Of a DNA stretch of 64,000 nucleotides, positions 42,467 to 51,015 are shown one piece after another. How positions within the stretch are numbered: position 1 is the stretch's first letter; the number at the start of each line of letters is the position of its first letter. The stretch lies in NCBI GenBank assembly GCA_030425285.1, contig JAUIAY010000005.1, positions 1 to 64,000 of the forward strand, read 5' to 3'. Origin of the DNA: Bacteroidia bacterium (GTDB taxonomy: Bacteria > Bacteroidota > Bacteroidia > Flavobacteriales > Flavobacteriaceae). The notes under the pieces are model-generated. The model did no database searches. It was not told the origin of the DNA and was given only the letters and a program-made list of their open reading frames with translations. A program made the translations under genes and the position numbers.

Positions 42467-43420
42467 TTACCTACCATGTGGCTCCATATTGGGCAGTTGA
42501 TTGAGGTCACGGACATAGTAATCAAAGTGGCGTTTCATTTCATAAAGCATGTCAGACCTAAACTCTCGGATGCCATGATCGGCACCTTCAAACATAATAA
42601 ATCGGGTTGGATGTTTGGCTTTGTAGAGTTTTTCAACCAATTCCAAGGACTCTTCAGGCAACACGCGCCAGTCTGCACTGCCATGCATAATTAAAAGTGG
42701 TGTAGATTTACATAGTTCGTTAGCCCAAAACACAGCAGAACGCGCTTTTAATACCGCTTCCTTATTTTCCCAATAGTTGGGTATAAGTTCAGCATAGACG
42801 TGTTTTTCCATTTCTGGCCTACTATCAATATTTAAAAAGGCGTTAGCAGCTCCTGCCGTGACGGAAGCAGCTTTAAAATCGCAACTCTCCTTTAGGGCCA
42901 AATAGGTCATCATGCCACCTCTACTACCACCCTGAATACCAATTCTGTTGGTATCGGCTTTAGGAATTTCTTTTAGAGTGCTTACTAAACTCAATACATC
43001 AGTAATATCTTTACCTCCAAACTCCTCTTGACCTTCTCCACCATCAACACCTCGGTATTGACTAGCAATAACTACATAATCCCAACTGGCCATTTTGCCC
43101 AAAAAATAGGCAATACCAATATCAGACCACTGTCCAAAATCACGATTACCACCTCTATTGGAAACAATACAAGGGAACTTACCGTCTTTTTTGGGTTCAA
43201 CTATATAACCCGTAACATGTAATCCATCTGATAAATAAGAAATTTTGTAAAAATTAAGCGCTCGTAACTTTTTAGCTAAATCAGCATCAAAAGTACTGAT
43301 ACGATTAACTATGCTGTCAGAAATAACAAAGGCTTCCCTATTAACAATTTTCCCGTCTTGAGAATGGGATTGGCAACTAAAACTAAAAACCAGTAGTAAT
43401 GCTAAAAAATATCGATACAT
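42467..43420 (-). CDS. secreted alpha/beta hydrolase, prolyl-oligopeptidase-like
   Basis: 317 residues with a lipoprotein-like signal (MYRYFLALLLVFSFSCQ). The alpha/beta-hydrolase core has the nucleophile elbow GIQGGSRGGMMTYLAL (GxSxG form GGSRG), an Asp in LIMHGSADWRVLPEES and the catalytic His in FEGADHGIREF. This is an S9-type domain without the beta-propeller. It is likely an esterase or peptidase outside the cytoplasm. Located downstream of the universal stress gene, 146 bp away, on the same strand. Confidence 0.9.
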   Translation of the reverse strand: MYRYFLALLLVFSFSCQSHSQDGKIVNREAFVISDSIVNRISTFDADLAKKLRALNFYKISYLSDGLHVTGYIVEPKKDGKFPCIVSNRGGNRDFGQWSDIGIAYFLGKMASWDYVVIASQYRGVDGGEGQEEFGGKDITDVLSLVSTLKEIPKADTNRIGIQGGSRGGMMTYLALKESCDFKAASVTAGAANAFLNIDSRPEMEKHVYAELIPNYWENKEAVLKARSAVFWANELCKSTPLLIMHGSADWRVLPEESLELVEKLYKAKHPTRFIMFEGADHGIREFRSDMLYEMKRHFDYYVRDLNQLPNMEPHGR

Positions 43421-43566
43421 CTAAACATGATAAATTGATTGATTTTACAATTTACATATTTCCTAAACATTCTCAACCTTTTCAAAAAAACCTAACAAAT
43501 TCCAAATCGGGTATTTCATTACTTTGTACAATTCTTGACAGTTTAAAATTACATAAAACCTACTTT

Positions 43567-44403
43567 TCATTGATGAAGCATCAACACAGTGTTTCCTTGC
43601 ATATTATTTAGAGCCGTTATTATATTTGATTTAACAAGCCCTGTTTTCCTAAATAAATTAGGTTTTTCATCTATAATGCACATAATACTGTTTAAATGGG
43701 AAGATGCATACCGCCCAAATTGGTCTTTTGAACCAATATAGGCAACCTTAATAGTTATGTTAAAAGTTACTCTCAAACTATCAATGAAAGTCTGTAAGTT
43801 GTCCTTTTCAGATTCAGAAAGCCGTTCCGCTTTCTCCAAAACCAAAACCTGTAGTTCGAAATTGACATGAACCACGGGCAATGCAAATGATTCTAAATCA
43901 TCTATGTTTATTTTTTGTTTAAAACTAGATGCAATGGTAATTTGCATAACGTCACAAACTTCAGTACAAGTTGAAACCAGCAACACAGGACACGATCGAA
44001 TCTTATCCAATATATTTGCCAAAGTTTTATCTACAACTCTTTTCGCTTTGCGGTCGTTTGATAAAATTATAACATCTAAAGACAAGGCATCCACATTTTT
44101 CTTTATCGCACTCACCAAATCTGAACATTCTGAAATAGCATGAAACTTATGATTGTTTTTTTCAGCAATAACGGAATACTTTTTTATTAAATCTCCCAAC
44201 CTATTCATGGACGCTTCTTTTGGCTCATCGTACCAATCATCATAAGCATGGAGTATCTCTAGGGCATTAAGGCTATTTGACACATAATTATAGGTGCTTA
44301 AAAAGTAAAAATCACAAGTTTCATTTTTAAAAAGTTCAATGGCATAGTCTACAGCTTGGTGGTTAAACGTCCTGTAATCAATTGGAATTAAAATTTTCTT
44401 CAT
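43567..44403 (-). CDS. universal stress protein, tandem UspA-like domains
   Basis: 278 residues: a first UspA-like domain (MKKILIPIDYRTFNHQAVDYAIELF ... SLDVIILSNDRKAKRVVDKTLANILDKIRSCPVLLVST) and a second, degenerate one (IDDLESFALPVVHVNFELQVLVLEKAERL ... ). The ATP-binding G-x2-G-x9-G(S/T) signature is not intact in either half, so this is probably a non-ATP-binding Usp. Last of the run GDH - GreA-like - two helical proteins - Usp on the minus strand. Confidence 0.88.
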   Translation of the reverse strand: MKKILIPIDYRTFNHQAVDYAIELFKNETCDFYFLSTYNYVSNSLNALEILHAYDDWYDEPKEASMNRLGDLIKKYSVIAEKNNHKFHAISECSDLVSAIKKNVDALSLDVIILSNDRKAKRVVDKTLANILDKIRSCPVLLVSTCTEVCDVMQITIASSFKQKINIDDLESFALPVVHVNFELQVLVLEKAERLSESEKDNLQTFIDSLRVTFNITIKVAYIGSKDQFGRYASSHLNSIMCIIDEKPNLFRKTGLVKSNIITALNNMQGNTVLMLHQ

Positions 44404-44472
44404 GTTGATTATTTTTTAACGACACATAAAATAGGAAGCCCTGGCATCTTGTATCCTGCTCCCAGTTATTCT

Positions 44473-44865
44473 CTATCTCCTAAATTTCATAAGTGATTTT
44501 AATACCTGCCTTTTTAACACCATACACTCCTCTTGTAGCTTCATAAAATCATTCCGTTTTTGCTCATGGTATTTAGAACGCTTTGTATGATATTCCTCTT
44601 TCCCGTACTCGTACTCCGTTTTTAGTTCTTGTTCATATTTACATAATGTTGCCATCATAAGAACGTTCTTCCGTCTTATGCCCTTAATGTTGTTTGAAAG
44701 GATCGAGTCTTTTATCAATTGCTTTTCCAATACTGTTAAATAACCCAATTCATCACTAAAACATTCCAATGTATACACCCAAGTTTCCAACTCTTTGATA
44801 TCTTTAAGGATACATAGTCTCCTGTTGGCCTCAATTTTATGTCTAGAATCTGTTATCAAATCCAA
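44473..44865 (-). CDS. small helical protein, paralogue of the upstream gene
   Basis: 130 residues, strongly charged and coiled-coil-like, no membrane helix. LETWVYTLECFSDELGYL near the N-terminus and KRNDFMKLQEECMVLK near the C-terminus line up with LENWINHLKYIKKELVNL and IKDDFFNKVQGEFTLLK of the next gene upstream, so the two are diverged tandem duplicates. I do not recognise the family. It lies 10 bp after its paralogue and 69 bp before the universal stress gene. Confidence 0.75.
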   Translation of the reverse strand: MDLITDSRHKIEANRRLCILKDIKELETWVYTLECFSDELGYLTVLEKQLIKDSILSNNIKGIRRKNVLMMATLCKYEQELKTEYEYGKEEYHTKRSKYHEQKRNDFMKLQEECMVLKRQVLKSLMKFRR

Positions 44866-44875
44866 GGATTCATTT

Positions 44876-45295
44876 TTAATTAGTCTTTAAAAGCGTAAAT
44901 TCTCCTTGAACCTTATTAAAAAAATCATCCTTTATCCGCCTATATTTATCCAAATGATATAAATAGCTTCTTCTGTAACTTTCATGTTCCGTAATGTAAA
45001 CCATATCACAAGCAGTGTCCTCACATTCAATAATTTTTGAGCGCGAATTGGCATACTTTAAGAGGGCATTCAGCAACGTTTCATTTTCGCTTTCCTTTTT
45101 CTCAAATCGCTCCACCACACTAAAGTCGTTAATTTTATTATTAAACCCTTGGTTACAAATAGCTACAAGGTTAACAAGCTCCTTTTTAATATATTTAAGA
45201 TGATTGATCCAGTTTTCCAATTCCAAGGTATTTATTTTATGGGTCAAATCAATCTCCATATCATGATTGTATATTTCGGTATTTAAAGTATCCAT
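44876..45295 (-). CDS. small helical protein, first of the paralogous pair
   Basis: 139 residues, all helical, two long amphipathic segments around LELENWINHLKYIKKELVNLV and YRRSYLYHLDKYRRIKDDFFNKV. The gene starts 3 bp after the GreA-like gene, so it is translated from the same mRNA. The pattern LExW(I/V)xxL ... DFxK(V/L)QxExxxLK is shared with its downstream paralogue. Could be scaffold or regulatory partners of the neighbouring GreA-like or Usp proteins; no direct evidence. Confidence 0.75.
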   Translation of the reverse strand: MDTLNTEIYNHDMEIDLTHKINTLELENWINHLKYIKKELVNLVAICNQGFNNKINDFSVVERFEKKESENETLLNALLKYANSRSKIIECEDTACDMVYITEHESYRRSYLYHLDKYRRIKDDFFNKVQGEFTLLKTN

Positions 45296-45298
45296 TAT

Positions 45299-45721
45299 TT
45301 AGATTTTTGCATTTATTCCACTATACGATTCTTCCTGTTTTACTTTTATTATTTTAAAATGTTGTTTACCCTTGGGAAATTCCCACACTAAATTATCCCC
45401 TTCAGAATAACCCATTAAAGCAGATCCCATAGGTGTTAAAACAGAAATCTTATTGTGCTTCAAATCCTTATCCATTGGAGTAACAACCTGAATGGTTTTT
45501 TCCATACCATTGTCAAAAACTATGGTTACCCAACTGTTAAACCTAATCGCATCAAAAGGCATCTCCTCTTCATCAACTATATGTGCCAATTTTAGTTCTT
45601 CAGAAAATCGCTTAAGAGATTTTTGAGTTTCGTAATCTCCCGCATAACCCGATATGTTAAGTAAGCGCTTTAGAAACACATACTCCTTCTTTTCCAATAT
45701 CAAACTTCCGTATTTCATCAT
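45299..45721 (-). CDS. GreA/GreB-family (Rnk-like) factor
   Basis: 140 residues. The C-terminal two-thirds match the FKBP-like GreA/GreB C-terminal domain: IRFNSWVTIVFDNGMEKTIQVVTP, KISVLTPMGSALMGYSEGDNLVWEFPKG. The N-terminus is a short helical pair, not the long coiled-coil finger with acidic tip that GreA puts into the RNA polymerase channel. That is the layout of Rnk-type proteins, which bind polymerase without cleavage activity. 17 bp downstream of GDH. Confidence 0.85.
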   Translation of the reverse strand: MMKYGSLILEKKEYVFLKRLLNISGYAGDYETQKSLKRFSEELKLAHIVDEEEMPFDAIRFNSWVTIVFDNGMEKTIQVVTPMDKDLKHNKISVLTPMGSALMGYSEGDNLVWEFPKGKQHFKIIKVKQEESYSGINAKI

Positions 45722-45738
45722 CTTATATTTTTAATTGT

Positions 45739-47043
45739 TTATGGGAAAATCCCGCGTTGGATATAGGCTTTTTCAATACGCTGTATAGCTATACAGTAAG
45801 CTGCAGTTCGCATGTCTATACCTTCAACTGTGGCATAATCGTATACCTTATCAAAAGATTCCTTAAGCTTTTTATGCAACTTGGCCATAACCTCATCTAG
45901 CTGCCATAGTTCGCCACTTCTGTTTTGTAGCCATTCAAAATAACTTCCTACAACACCTCCCGAGTTACATAAAATATCAGGGATAATAGTAATGCCTCTT
46001 TCCAAAAGAATCTTTTCTCCCTCAACATTGGTAGGACCATTCGCACCTTCAGCTATCAATCTTGCCTGTATGATTTTGGCATTATCCTTTGTTATCTGGT
46101 TACCTAATGCCGCCGGAATACAGATGTCACATTCCGTCCTAAAGAACTTTTCGTTGTCAAGATCAAACGCTTCAGGAAACCCTGAAACATGACCATTATT
46201 TGCTTTTGAGTAGTTAAAAAGATCTTCAACATGAATACCGCTACTATTTCTAATAGAACCCGATGCATCTTGAACAGCAACTAATTTCGCGCCATCCTGC
46301 TCTAAAAAATGAGCAGCCCAATAACCTACGTTGCCAAAGCCTTGTACTATAAATCGCTTGTCTTTTAAGCTTTCATTGTTTTTTTCTGCCCAAAATTTTA
46401 TGGACAAGTAAACACCATAGCCCGTTGCACGGTCTCTACCTTCCAAACCACCACTGCCTGCTGGTTTTCCGGTAACCACATGTTGGTTTGCAGTTCGCTC
46501 TGCTGGTGGTCGTGTACTCATGTAAGTATCTGCCATCCAAGCCATGGTCTGGCTATTAGTATTGACATCTGGAGCCGGTATATCGTGTTCAGGCCCAATA
46601 TTGTCTGCCAATGCAAATGTGAAACGTCTGGTTATACGCTCCAGTTCACCTTGTGAATACTTCGAAGGGTCTAACTTTATACCTCCCTTACCACCACCAT
46701 AAGGCAATCCTGCCAATGATGTTTTCCAAGTCATCCACATAGCCAACGCTCTTGCCGCATCAATATCAACCGTTGGATGATAACGCAATCCACCTTTGTA
46801 TGGGCCTAAAGCATTATTGTGCTGCACTCTATAGCCTGTAAATATCTCAACATCGCCGTTGTCCATCTTTACAGGAAAGTTTACAATAATCTCATTATTG
46901 GTTATGCTCAATATTTTTTTGATATTTGGGTGCAAGTTTATTTTGTTTGCGGCAGTTTCAAACTGCTCCATGACGTTGTCCATCATACCTCTTACAGGTG
47001 CTTTTTTAGATCTTTTTTTTATTTCTGCTGTCAATGTTGCCAT
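45739..47043 (-). CDS. glutamate dehydrogenase (Glu/Leu/Phe/Val family)
   Basis: 434 residues, the length of hexameric small-type GDH. Catalytic segment LAGLPYGGGKGGIKLDP with the active Lys, GPEHDIPAPDVNTNSQTMAWM, the Rossmann turn VQGFGNVGYWAAHFL and the C-terminal AEGANGPTNVEGE. It interconverts glutamate and 2-oxoglutarate; the coenzyme cannot be stated by eye. First large gene of the five-gene minus-strand run that ends with Usp. The 47044-47246 leader is T-rich with no clear TAnnTTTG box and no sigma-54 -24/-12 site that I can see. Confidence 0.94.
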   Translation of the reverse strand: MATLTAEIKKRSKKAPVRGMMDNVMEQFETAANKINLHPNIKKILSITNNEIIVNFPVKMDNGDVEIFTGYRVQHNNALGPYKGGLRYHPTVDIDAARALAMWMTWKTSLAGLPYGGGKGGIKLDPSKYSQGELERITRRFTFALADNIGPEHDIPAPDVNTNSQTMAWMADTYMSTRPPAERTANQHVVTGKPAGSGGLEGRDRATGYGVYLSIKFWAEKNNESLKDKRFIVQGFGNVGYWAAHFLEQDGAKLVAVQDASGSIRNSSGIHVEDLFNYSKANNGHVSGFPEAFDLDNEKFFRTECDICIPAALGNQITKDNAKIIQARLIAEGANGPTNVEGEKILLERGITIIPDILCNSGGVVGSYFEWLQNRSGELWQLDEVMAKLHKKLKESFDKVYDYATVEGIDMRTAAYCIAIQRIEKAYIQRGIFP

Positions 47044-47246
47044 CTTTTATAAATTATTGTTTGTTTTTTTTATGTATTAAAGTTTTTTAACGTTCTTATA
47101 GAAAATACCTATTTATAATACTTCTTTCTTGATACCTTTCAGTTATATACCTTCTTTTGGCCGACACCTTTTTAAGGGTATTTACCTGTTTGGGACATAT
47201 AGATGCTATAATTGTGTTAAGTGTCATGATTGTTATAATTTAAATG

Positions 47247-47423
47247 TTATGCTAGCTCCAAAATGGGTTTATCCTCTCTTTTTGGCTGTTTGGTAGTTTC
47301 TGAAGCATCATCAAACAAATGCGCTTCGTCATATTCACTACAAGACCAAACCTTGTCTTTTTGGGCTGTCAATACACAAGTGCTGCTATGCGAACAACTT
47401 GGGCAAATATTAAATGGGTTCAT
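47247..47423 (-). CDS. 58-aa four-cysteine mini-protein
   Basis: An ATG frame on the minus strand between the sigma-54 regulator and GDH. It reads MNPFNICPSCSHSSTCVLT and then VWSCSEYDE, so Cys7, Cys10, Cys16 and Cys28 could bind zinc or an iron-sulfur cluster, followed by a hydrophilic tail. The protein-like composition and Cys spacing support a real gene below the usual length cut-off. It lies 203 bp upstream of gdh on the same strand. Family not recognised; the remaining parts of the 567-bp gap hold the terminator hairpins listed separately. Confidence 0.65.
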   Translation of the reverse strand: MNPFNICPSCSHSSTCVLTAQKDKVWSCSEYDEAHLFDDASETTKQPKREDKPILELA

Positions 47424-47497
47424 ATAGAAAAATTATTATTAATTACACCTACCTAAAGACAATGCCCGTGCCAAACACCAACACACCACAACCAAAA

Positions 47498-47537
47498 AAA
47501 CCTCAAAACCCATATAATTAAAGGAGTTTTGAGGTTT
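47498..47537 (-). terminator. terminator downstream of the sigma-54 regulator
   Basis: AAACCTCAAAAC / GTTTTGAGGTTT 12-bp stem, 16-base loop, followed on the minus strand by TTTT. Confidence 0.7.
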
Positions 47538-47565
47538 CTTATTATTATTTGCAATTAATTACTAC

Positions 47566-47601
47566 TGGTACTTTTTTACCCAACTGCGTAAAAAAGTACC
47601 A
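47566..47601. promoter_or_regulatory. perfect 14-bp inverted repeat after the regulator stop
   Basis: TGGTACTTTTTTAC and GTAAAAAAGTACCA around an 8-base centre, 10 bp beyond the stop. It may be a second 3'-end hairpin (mRNA stability) in front of the terminator at 47498. Confidence 0.5.
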
Positions 47602-47610
47602 CTAAAAAAG

Positions 47611-48939
47611 TTAGTCAGAAAGTTTTTGCCGAATGGTTTTTCGGTCTATTCCAAGAATCTCTGCTGCCTTGGTTTTATTGTTTCCCGTTGCATGTAGCAC
47701 CTTTTCAATATATCGTTTTTCCATAACCTTAAGCGGAACAAGCTCATCTGTAGAAAAGTCTAGGCTGTATTTTAAATGCTCGGGCAAATGCTCAACATCT
47801 ATCACCTTATCGCACATAATCACGGCACGTTGTATAATATTCTCAAGCTCTCTAATGTTACCGGGCCAATCATATCGTGTTAAAATGGCCAAAGCCTCTG
47901 GTGTTATCTTCAAAAATCGGTCTTTATACTCCACACCATACTTAAAAAGGAATTTATCTACCAAAAGGGGAATATCCTCTTTCCGCTCACGCAAAGGGGC
48001 TATGGCTATCTCAACCACGGTCAAACGATAGAACAAGTCTTCCCTAAACGTTTTGTTGGCAATCATATCCTTAAGGTCACTGTTGGTTGCCGCCACTATG
48101 CGCACATCTATCTTTTCGGTTTTTGTGGCACCCACCTTAACAACTTCCTTTTCTTGGAGCACCCGCAATAAACGCAATTGCACGGCTAGTGATGCATTTC
48201 CTATTTCATCCAAAAATATAGTGCCCCCATTGGCTGCTTGAAAAAAACCGTCCCTATTGGTTTCTGCTCCGGTAAAAGCTCCTTTTACGTATCCAAACAA
48301 TTCCGCCTCTAGCAAATTTTCAGGAATAGAACCACAATTAACAGCAATAAACGGATTCCGCGAAAACTTACCTTGGTAATGAATGGCCCGGGCCACCAAC
48401 TCCTTCCCTGTACCACTTTCACCCTTAATAAAAACCGTTGCCTTATTGTCCTTTATGCGTTCAATAATCTGAATGACATCGTGTATCTTTTCTGAAGCCC
48501 CAATAATGTCACCATAAGCTTCCTTTCTGTCCTCAGTTGTCAGTTTTGAATGCGGCACCTCCTTTTTCGAAATGCTCAAAGCCTTGTCCAAAGCCGCTTT
48601 AAGCTCACTTTTTGTAAAGGGCTTGGTAAGGTAATCAATGATACCCGATTTAATTGCCGCAAGCGAATCCTGTACAGACGGATAACCCGTAACAACCAAT
48701 TTTTGCATTTTAGGGTAGTGATCAGATACAAACTTAATAAGTTCAAAACCATCAACCTCGGGCATCTTTAGGTCCGTAATCAATAAATCAATAGGGGTAT
48801 CCCTCAAAATAGTTACAGCCTCCTTTACCGAAATAGCCTTAAAAACATGATAGTTCCAAGATTGCAAATGCCGCTGCAACAATTCCAAAATATTAACATC
48901 GTCATCAACTATCAATATATTCTCCCTACGTAATTGCAT
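47611..48939 (-). CDS. sigma-54-dependent response regulator (NtrC family)
   Basis: 442 residues: receiver with phospho-Asp56 (ITDLKMP), AAA+ domain with Walker A GESGTGKE 173-180, intact GAFTGA 220-225 and Walker B TIFLDEIG, and a Fis-type HTH at the C-terminus (NNKTKAAEILGIDRKTIRQKL). Phosphorylation by the kinase encoded 7 bp upstream should let it activate sigma-54 promoters. Likely targets are its neighbours in the stress/GDH block, an inference from position. Confidence 0.96.
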   Translation of the reverse strand: MQLRRENILIVDDDVNILELLQRHLQSWNYHVFKAISVKEAVTILRDTPIDLLITDLKMPEVDGFELIKFVSDHYPKMQKLVVTGYPSVQDSLAAIKSGIIDYLTKPFTKSELKAALDKALSISKKEVPHSKLTTEDRKEAYGDIIGASEKIHDVIQIIERIKDNKATVFIKGESGTGKELVARAIHYQGKFSRNPFIAVNCGSIPENLLEAELFGYVKGAFTGAETNRDGFFQAANGGTIFLDEIGNASLAVQLRLLRVLQEKEVVKVGATKTEKIDVRIVAATNSDLKDMIANKTFREDLFYRLTVVEIAIAPLRERKEDIPLLVDKFLFKYGVEYKDRFLKITPEALAILTRYDWPGNIRELENIIQRAVIMCDKVIDVEHLPEHLKYSLDFSTDELVPLKVMEKRYIEKVLHATGNNKTKAAEILGIDRKTIRQKLSD

Positions 48940-48946
48940 AACTCAA

Positions 48947-50053
48947 CTATTGGTCCTTTGGTAATTTCACTATAAATGTAGCACCTTTTTTTGTATTGTT
49001 CTTGGCTACTATGCTTCCCTTATGCGATGCCACAATGCCATGCACAACACTTAAGCCCAAACCAGAACCATCCCCTTGTGGTTTGGTCGTAAAAAATGGC
49101 TGGAACACCTTGTCCAAATCATCTTCCGAAAACCCAACACCTTCATCCGAAATCCGCAAAACCACATCCTCTTTGGTACTATAGGCTTCCACGGTAACCA
49201 ACCCGTCTGTGGGCGAAAAATAAATGGCATTTATCAACAAATTAAAAATTATTTGGGTAACCTGAATGGAATCTGCCCGCAACCACAATGCCTCATCCTC
49301 AATCTTAACAAGGTATTTCACTTGTTCCCTTTTAAAAGTAGCATCCAAAAGGTTAATGGAACTTTTAATACTCGAAATCAAATCAATATGCTTCATTTCC
49401 TGGGGCATTTCACAGGCAAAAAACATGAGTTTCTTCACAACCTCCCTAGAAAAAATAGCATTCTGTATTATTTTATCAAGGTCCGAAACTACTTTTTTAT
49501 TAGATTTCAAATCATCCTTAAGTAACTCACTAAACCCAAGAATATTGGCCAACGGCGTATTAAGTTCATGGGCTATCCCAGCAGTAATCTCGCCTATGAT
49601 ACTCAACCTGTCAGCATGCTCCATTTGTCGCTTTAGGGAAGTTTCGTTTTTTTGAATTTCCAAACGTTCCAAAAGACTGCCAATTTTAAGAGCAACATTG
49701 TCCAACAACTGCTGCTCTTCTTTTAAAAAGTTTATCTCTTTTGCCTCGGTAGTACTCAAGTGGGCAACAATCTCTCCACTTGCCGTATTAAACATATTAA
49801 TGTCGGATGCTATCAATAAATCATCCTCAACAAAGGTGCTCGTTTTTATACAAAAATCCCTATAGGTCAATACAATATCTGTTTTGCTCGGATACTGAAA
49901 AGCCTTTTTCAAACTAAATACAACACCCCTTAATGTATCTTCAATAAGCTCAAAATTAGCATTTACAATAATTGAAGAAACCTCATAAAGACAAGTCAAC
50001 TCCTTAATACGTTCCTGCAATGCCGCTTCAGTACTGTTCTCAATCATTTTCAA
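48947..50053 (-). CDS. sensor histidine kinase with GAF-like sensor region
   Basis: 368 residues, no membrane helices. An N-terminal coiled coil and GAF-like region (about 15-135, LTCLYEVSSIIVNANFELIEDTL) leads to HisKA with phospho-His162 in GIAHELNTPLANILGF, then the ATPase: N box IIFNLLINAIYFS near 270, G1 DEGVGF 303-308, F box FQPFFTTK, G2 GSGLGLSVV near 329. A cytosolic sensor, probably of a small ligand, redox or energy signal. Forms an operon with the sigma-54 regulator (7-bp gap). Confidence 0.94.
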   Translation of the reverse strand: MKMIENSTEAALQERIKELTCLYEVSSIIVNANFELIEDTLRGVVFSLKKAFQYPSKTDIVLTYRDFCIKTSTFVEDDLLIASDINMFNTASGEIVAHLSTTEAKEINFLKEEQQLLDNVALKIGSLLERLEIQKNETSLKRQMEHADRLSIIGEITAGIAHELNTPLANILGFSELLKDDLKSNKKVVSDLDKIIQNAIFSREVVKKLMFFACEMPQEMKHIDLISSIKSSINLLDATFKREQVKYLVKIEDEALWLRADSIQVTQIIFNLLINAIYFSPTDGLVTVEAYSTKEDVVLRISDEGVGFSEDDLDKVFQPFFTTKPQGDGSGLGLSVVHGIVASHKGSIVAKNNTKKGATFIVKLPKDQ

Positions 50054-51015
50054 GTCTAATTTATATCCTTTAACGTTCTAGCTCTAAAAACTACCCTTTA
50101 TAACACCAAAATTAAATGGCTCATATCCAAAAACCTTCACAGCATCTCCCATTGAAACATTTCCTTATATCAAAACCAAAGATAGGCTTTTAAACCCGCC
50201 TGTAAGTGTTTCCATATTCACAATATTACGCCGCTTTCAAAACACTTCACTAATTTAGTGATATTACCCTTCTGTAAAAAATAAGGCAGCAGAACACATC
50301 CCACCACCTCAAATATCTAGCACAACACTTTAAAACCAAACTCCACCATTCCCTAATCCCTAATCCCTAATAATTTAATAACTCAATAATCACCACCTAC
50401 CAACTAAAAACTAAAAACCAAACACCTACGCCACTTCGAGTGATTTGGTATCACAGCAATGATAATAAATAGTATCGAGAAGCAACACAAAAAACACCCA
50501 ATAAACCAACTTGTATAAAACTCCCGAAAACGGCATTTGAGGTGTTACATTGAGCTTGCCTTGCATTAAGCCTCTCGAAAATGTTCTCGAAGTCTGGTAT
50601 CTGGTGTCTGAGGCTCTCGAAGGCACATTGAAACTCTCGAAGACACAATATCCCAACAACCCTAGCTGTCAACCACAAAAAATCATTAACTAAAAGCCAA
50701 AAGCCAACTCACAAGAATTGGCTTTCAGGGGGAAGCTTAAGGTTTCCCCAGCGCTTCATTACAAATATATTAAAATGTCACAGCTTTATTGGCACAAAAA
50801 AACTAATAAATAACGCATCTTAAAACTCTAAAACCATTGTCTGAAATAGCACATCGAAGCTCTCGAAGACACATTAAAACGGAACTTCCCTAATCCCTAA
50901 CAACGAAACCTACCAACTAAAAACTACCCACATCATGTCAAATAGTTTAATAGTATTAAGAAAACACCCATATCAGGAATGTACATCCGTCAACCGTCTT
51001 CGGTCAAACCACCAA
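50054..51015. repeat. 962-bp gene-free, G-poor region filled with short dispersed repeats
   Basis: No convincing gene. Pairs of identical or near-identical elements: TTCCCTAATCCCTAA at 50349-50363 and 50886-50900; CCTACCAACTAAAAACTA at 50396-50413 and 50909-50926 (in the same order); CTCTCGAAGACACA at 50634-50647 and 50860-50873 with a variant at 50614-50627. Long stretches of the plus strand contain almost no G. A 13-mer ACCGTCTTCGGTC at 50996-51008 also occurs at 29555-29567. Two minus-strand frames of 75-77 codons (50426-50678) are judged spurious. Confidence 0.85.
50695..50769 (-). ncRNA. candidate structured small RNA
   Basis: Read on the minus strand: a TATATTTG box (50762-50769), then two hairpins in quick succession, GGGGAA...TTCCCC and AAAGCCAA / TTGGCTTT (50700-50725), the latter followed by TTGGCTTTTAG. 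Promoter box, compact paired core and terminator-like end fit a ~65-nt transcript, but no known RNA family is recognised and the expected TTG is 25 bp upstream of the box rather than 17-23. Confidence 0.3.

Noticed and set aside
47044-47246. Sigma-54 promoter in front of gdh
   Set aside because: I looked for GG-N10-GC type -24/-12 elements on the minus strand and found no convincing match, though it would fit the nearby regulator.
50349-50370. Telomere-like CCCTAA repeats
   Set aside because: Only three degenerate copies in an AC-rich stretch; nothing else suggests a replicon end.
50426-50678. Two overlapping minus-strand frames of 75-77 codons
   Set aside because: Built from the repeated CTCTCGAAG words and the gap's skewed composition; frames conflict with each other and neither looks like a protein.
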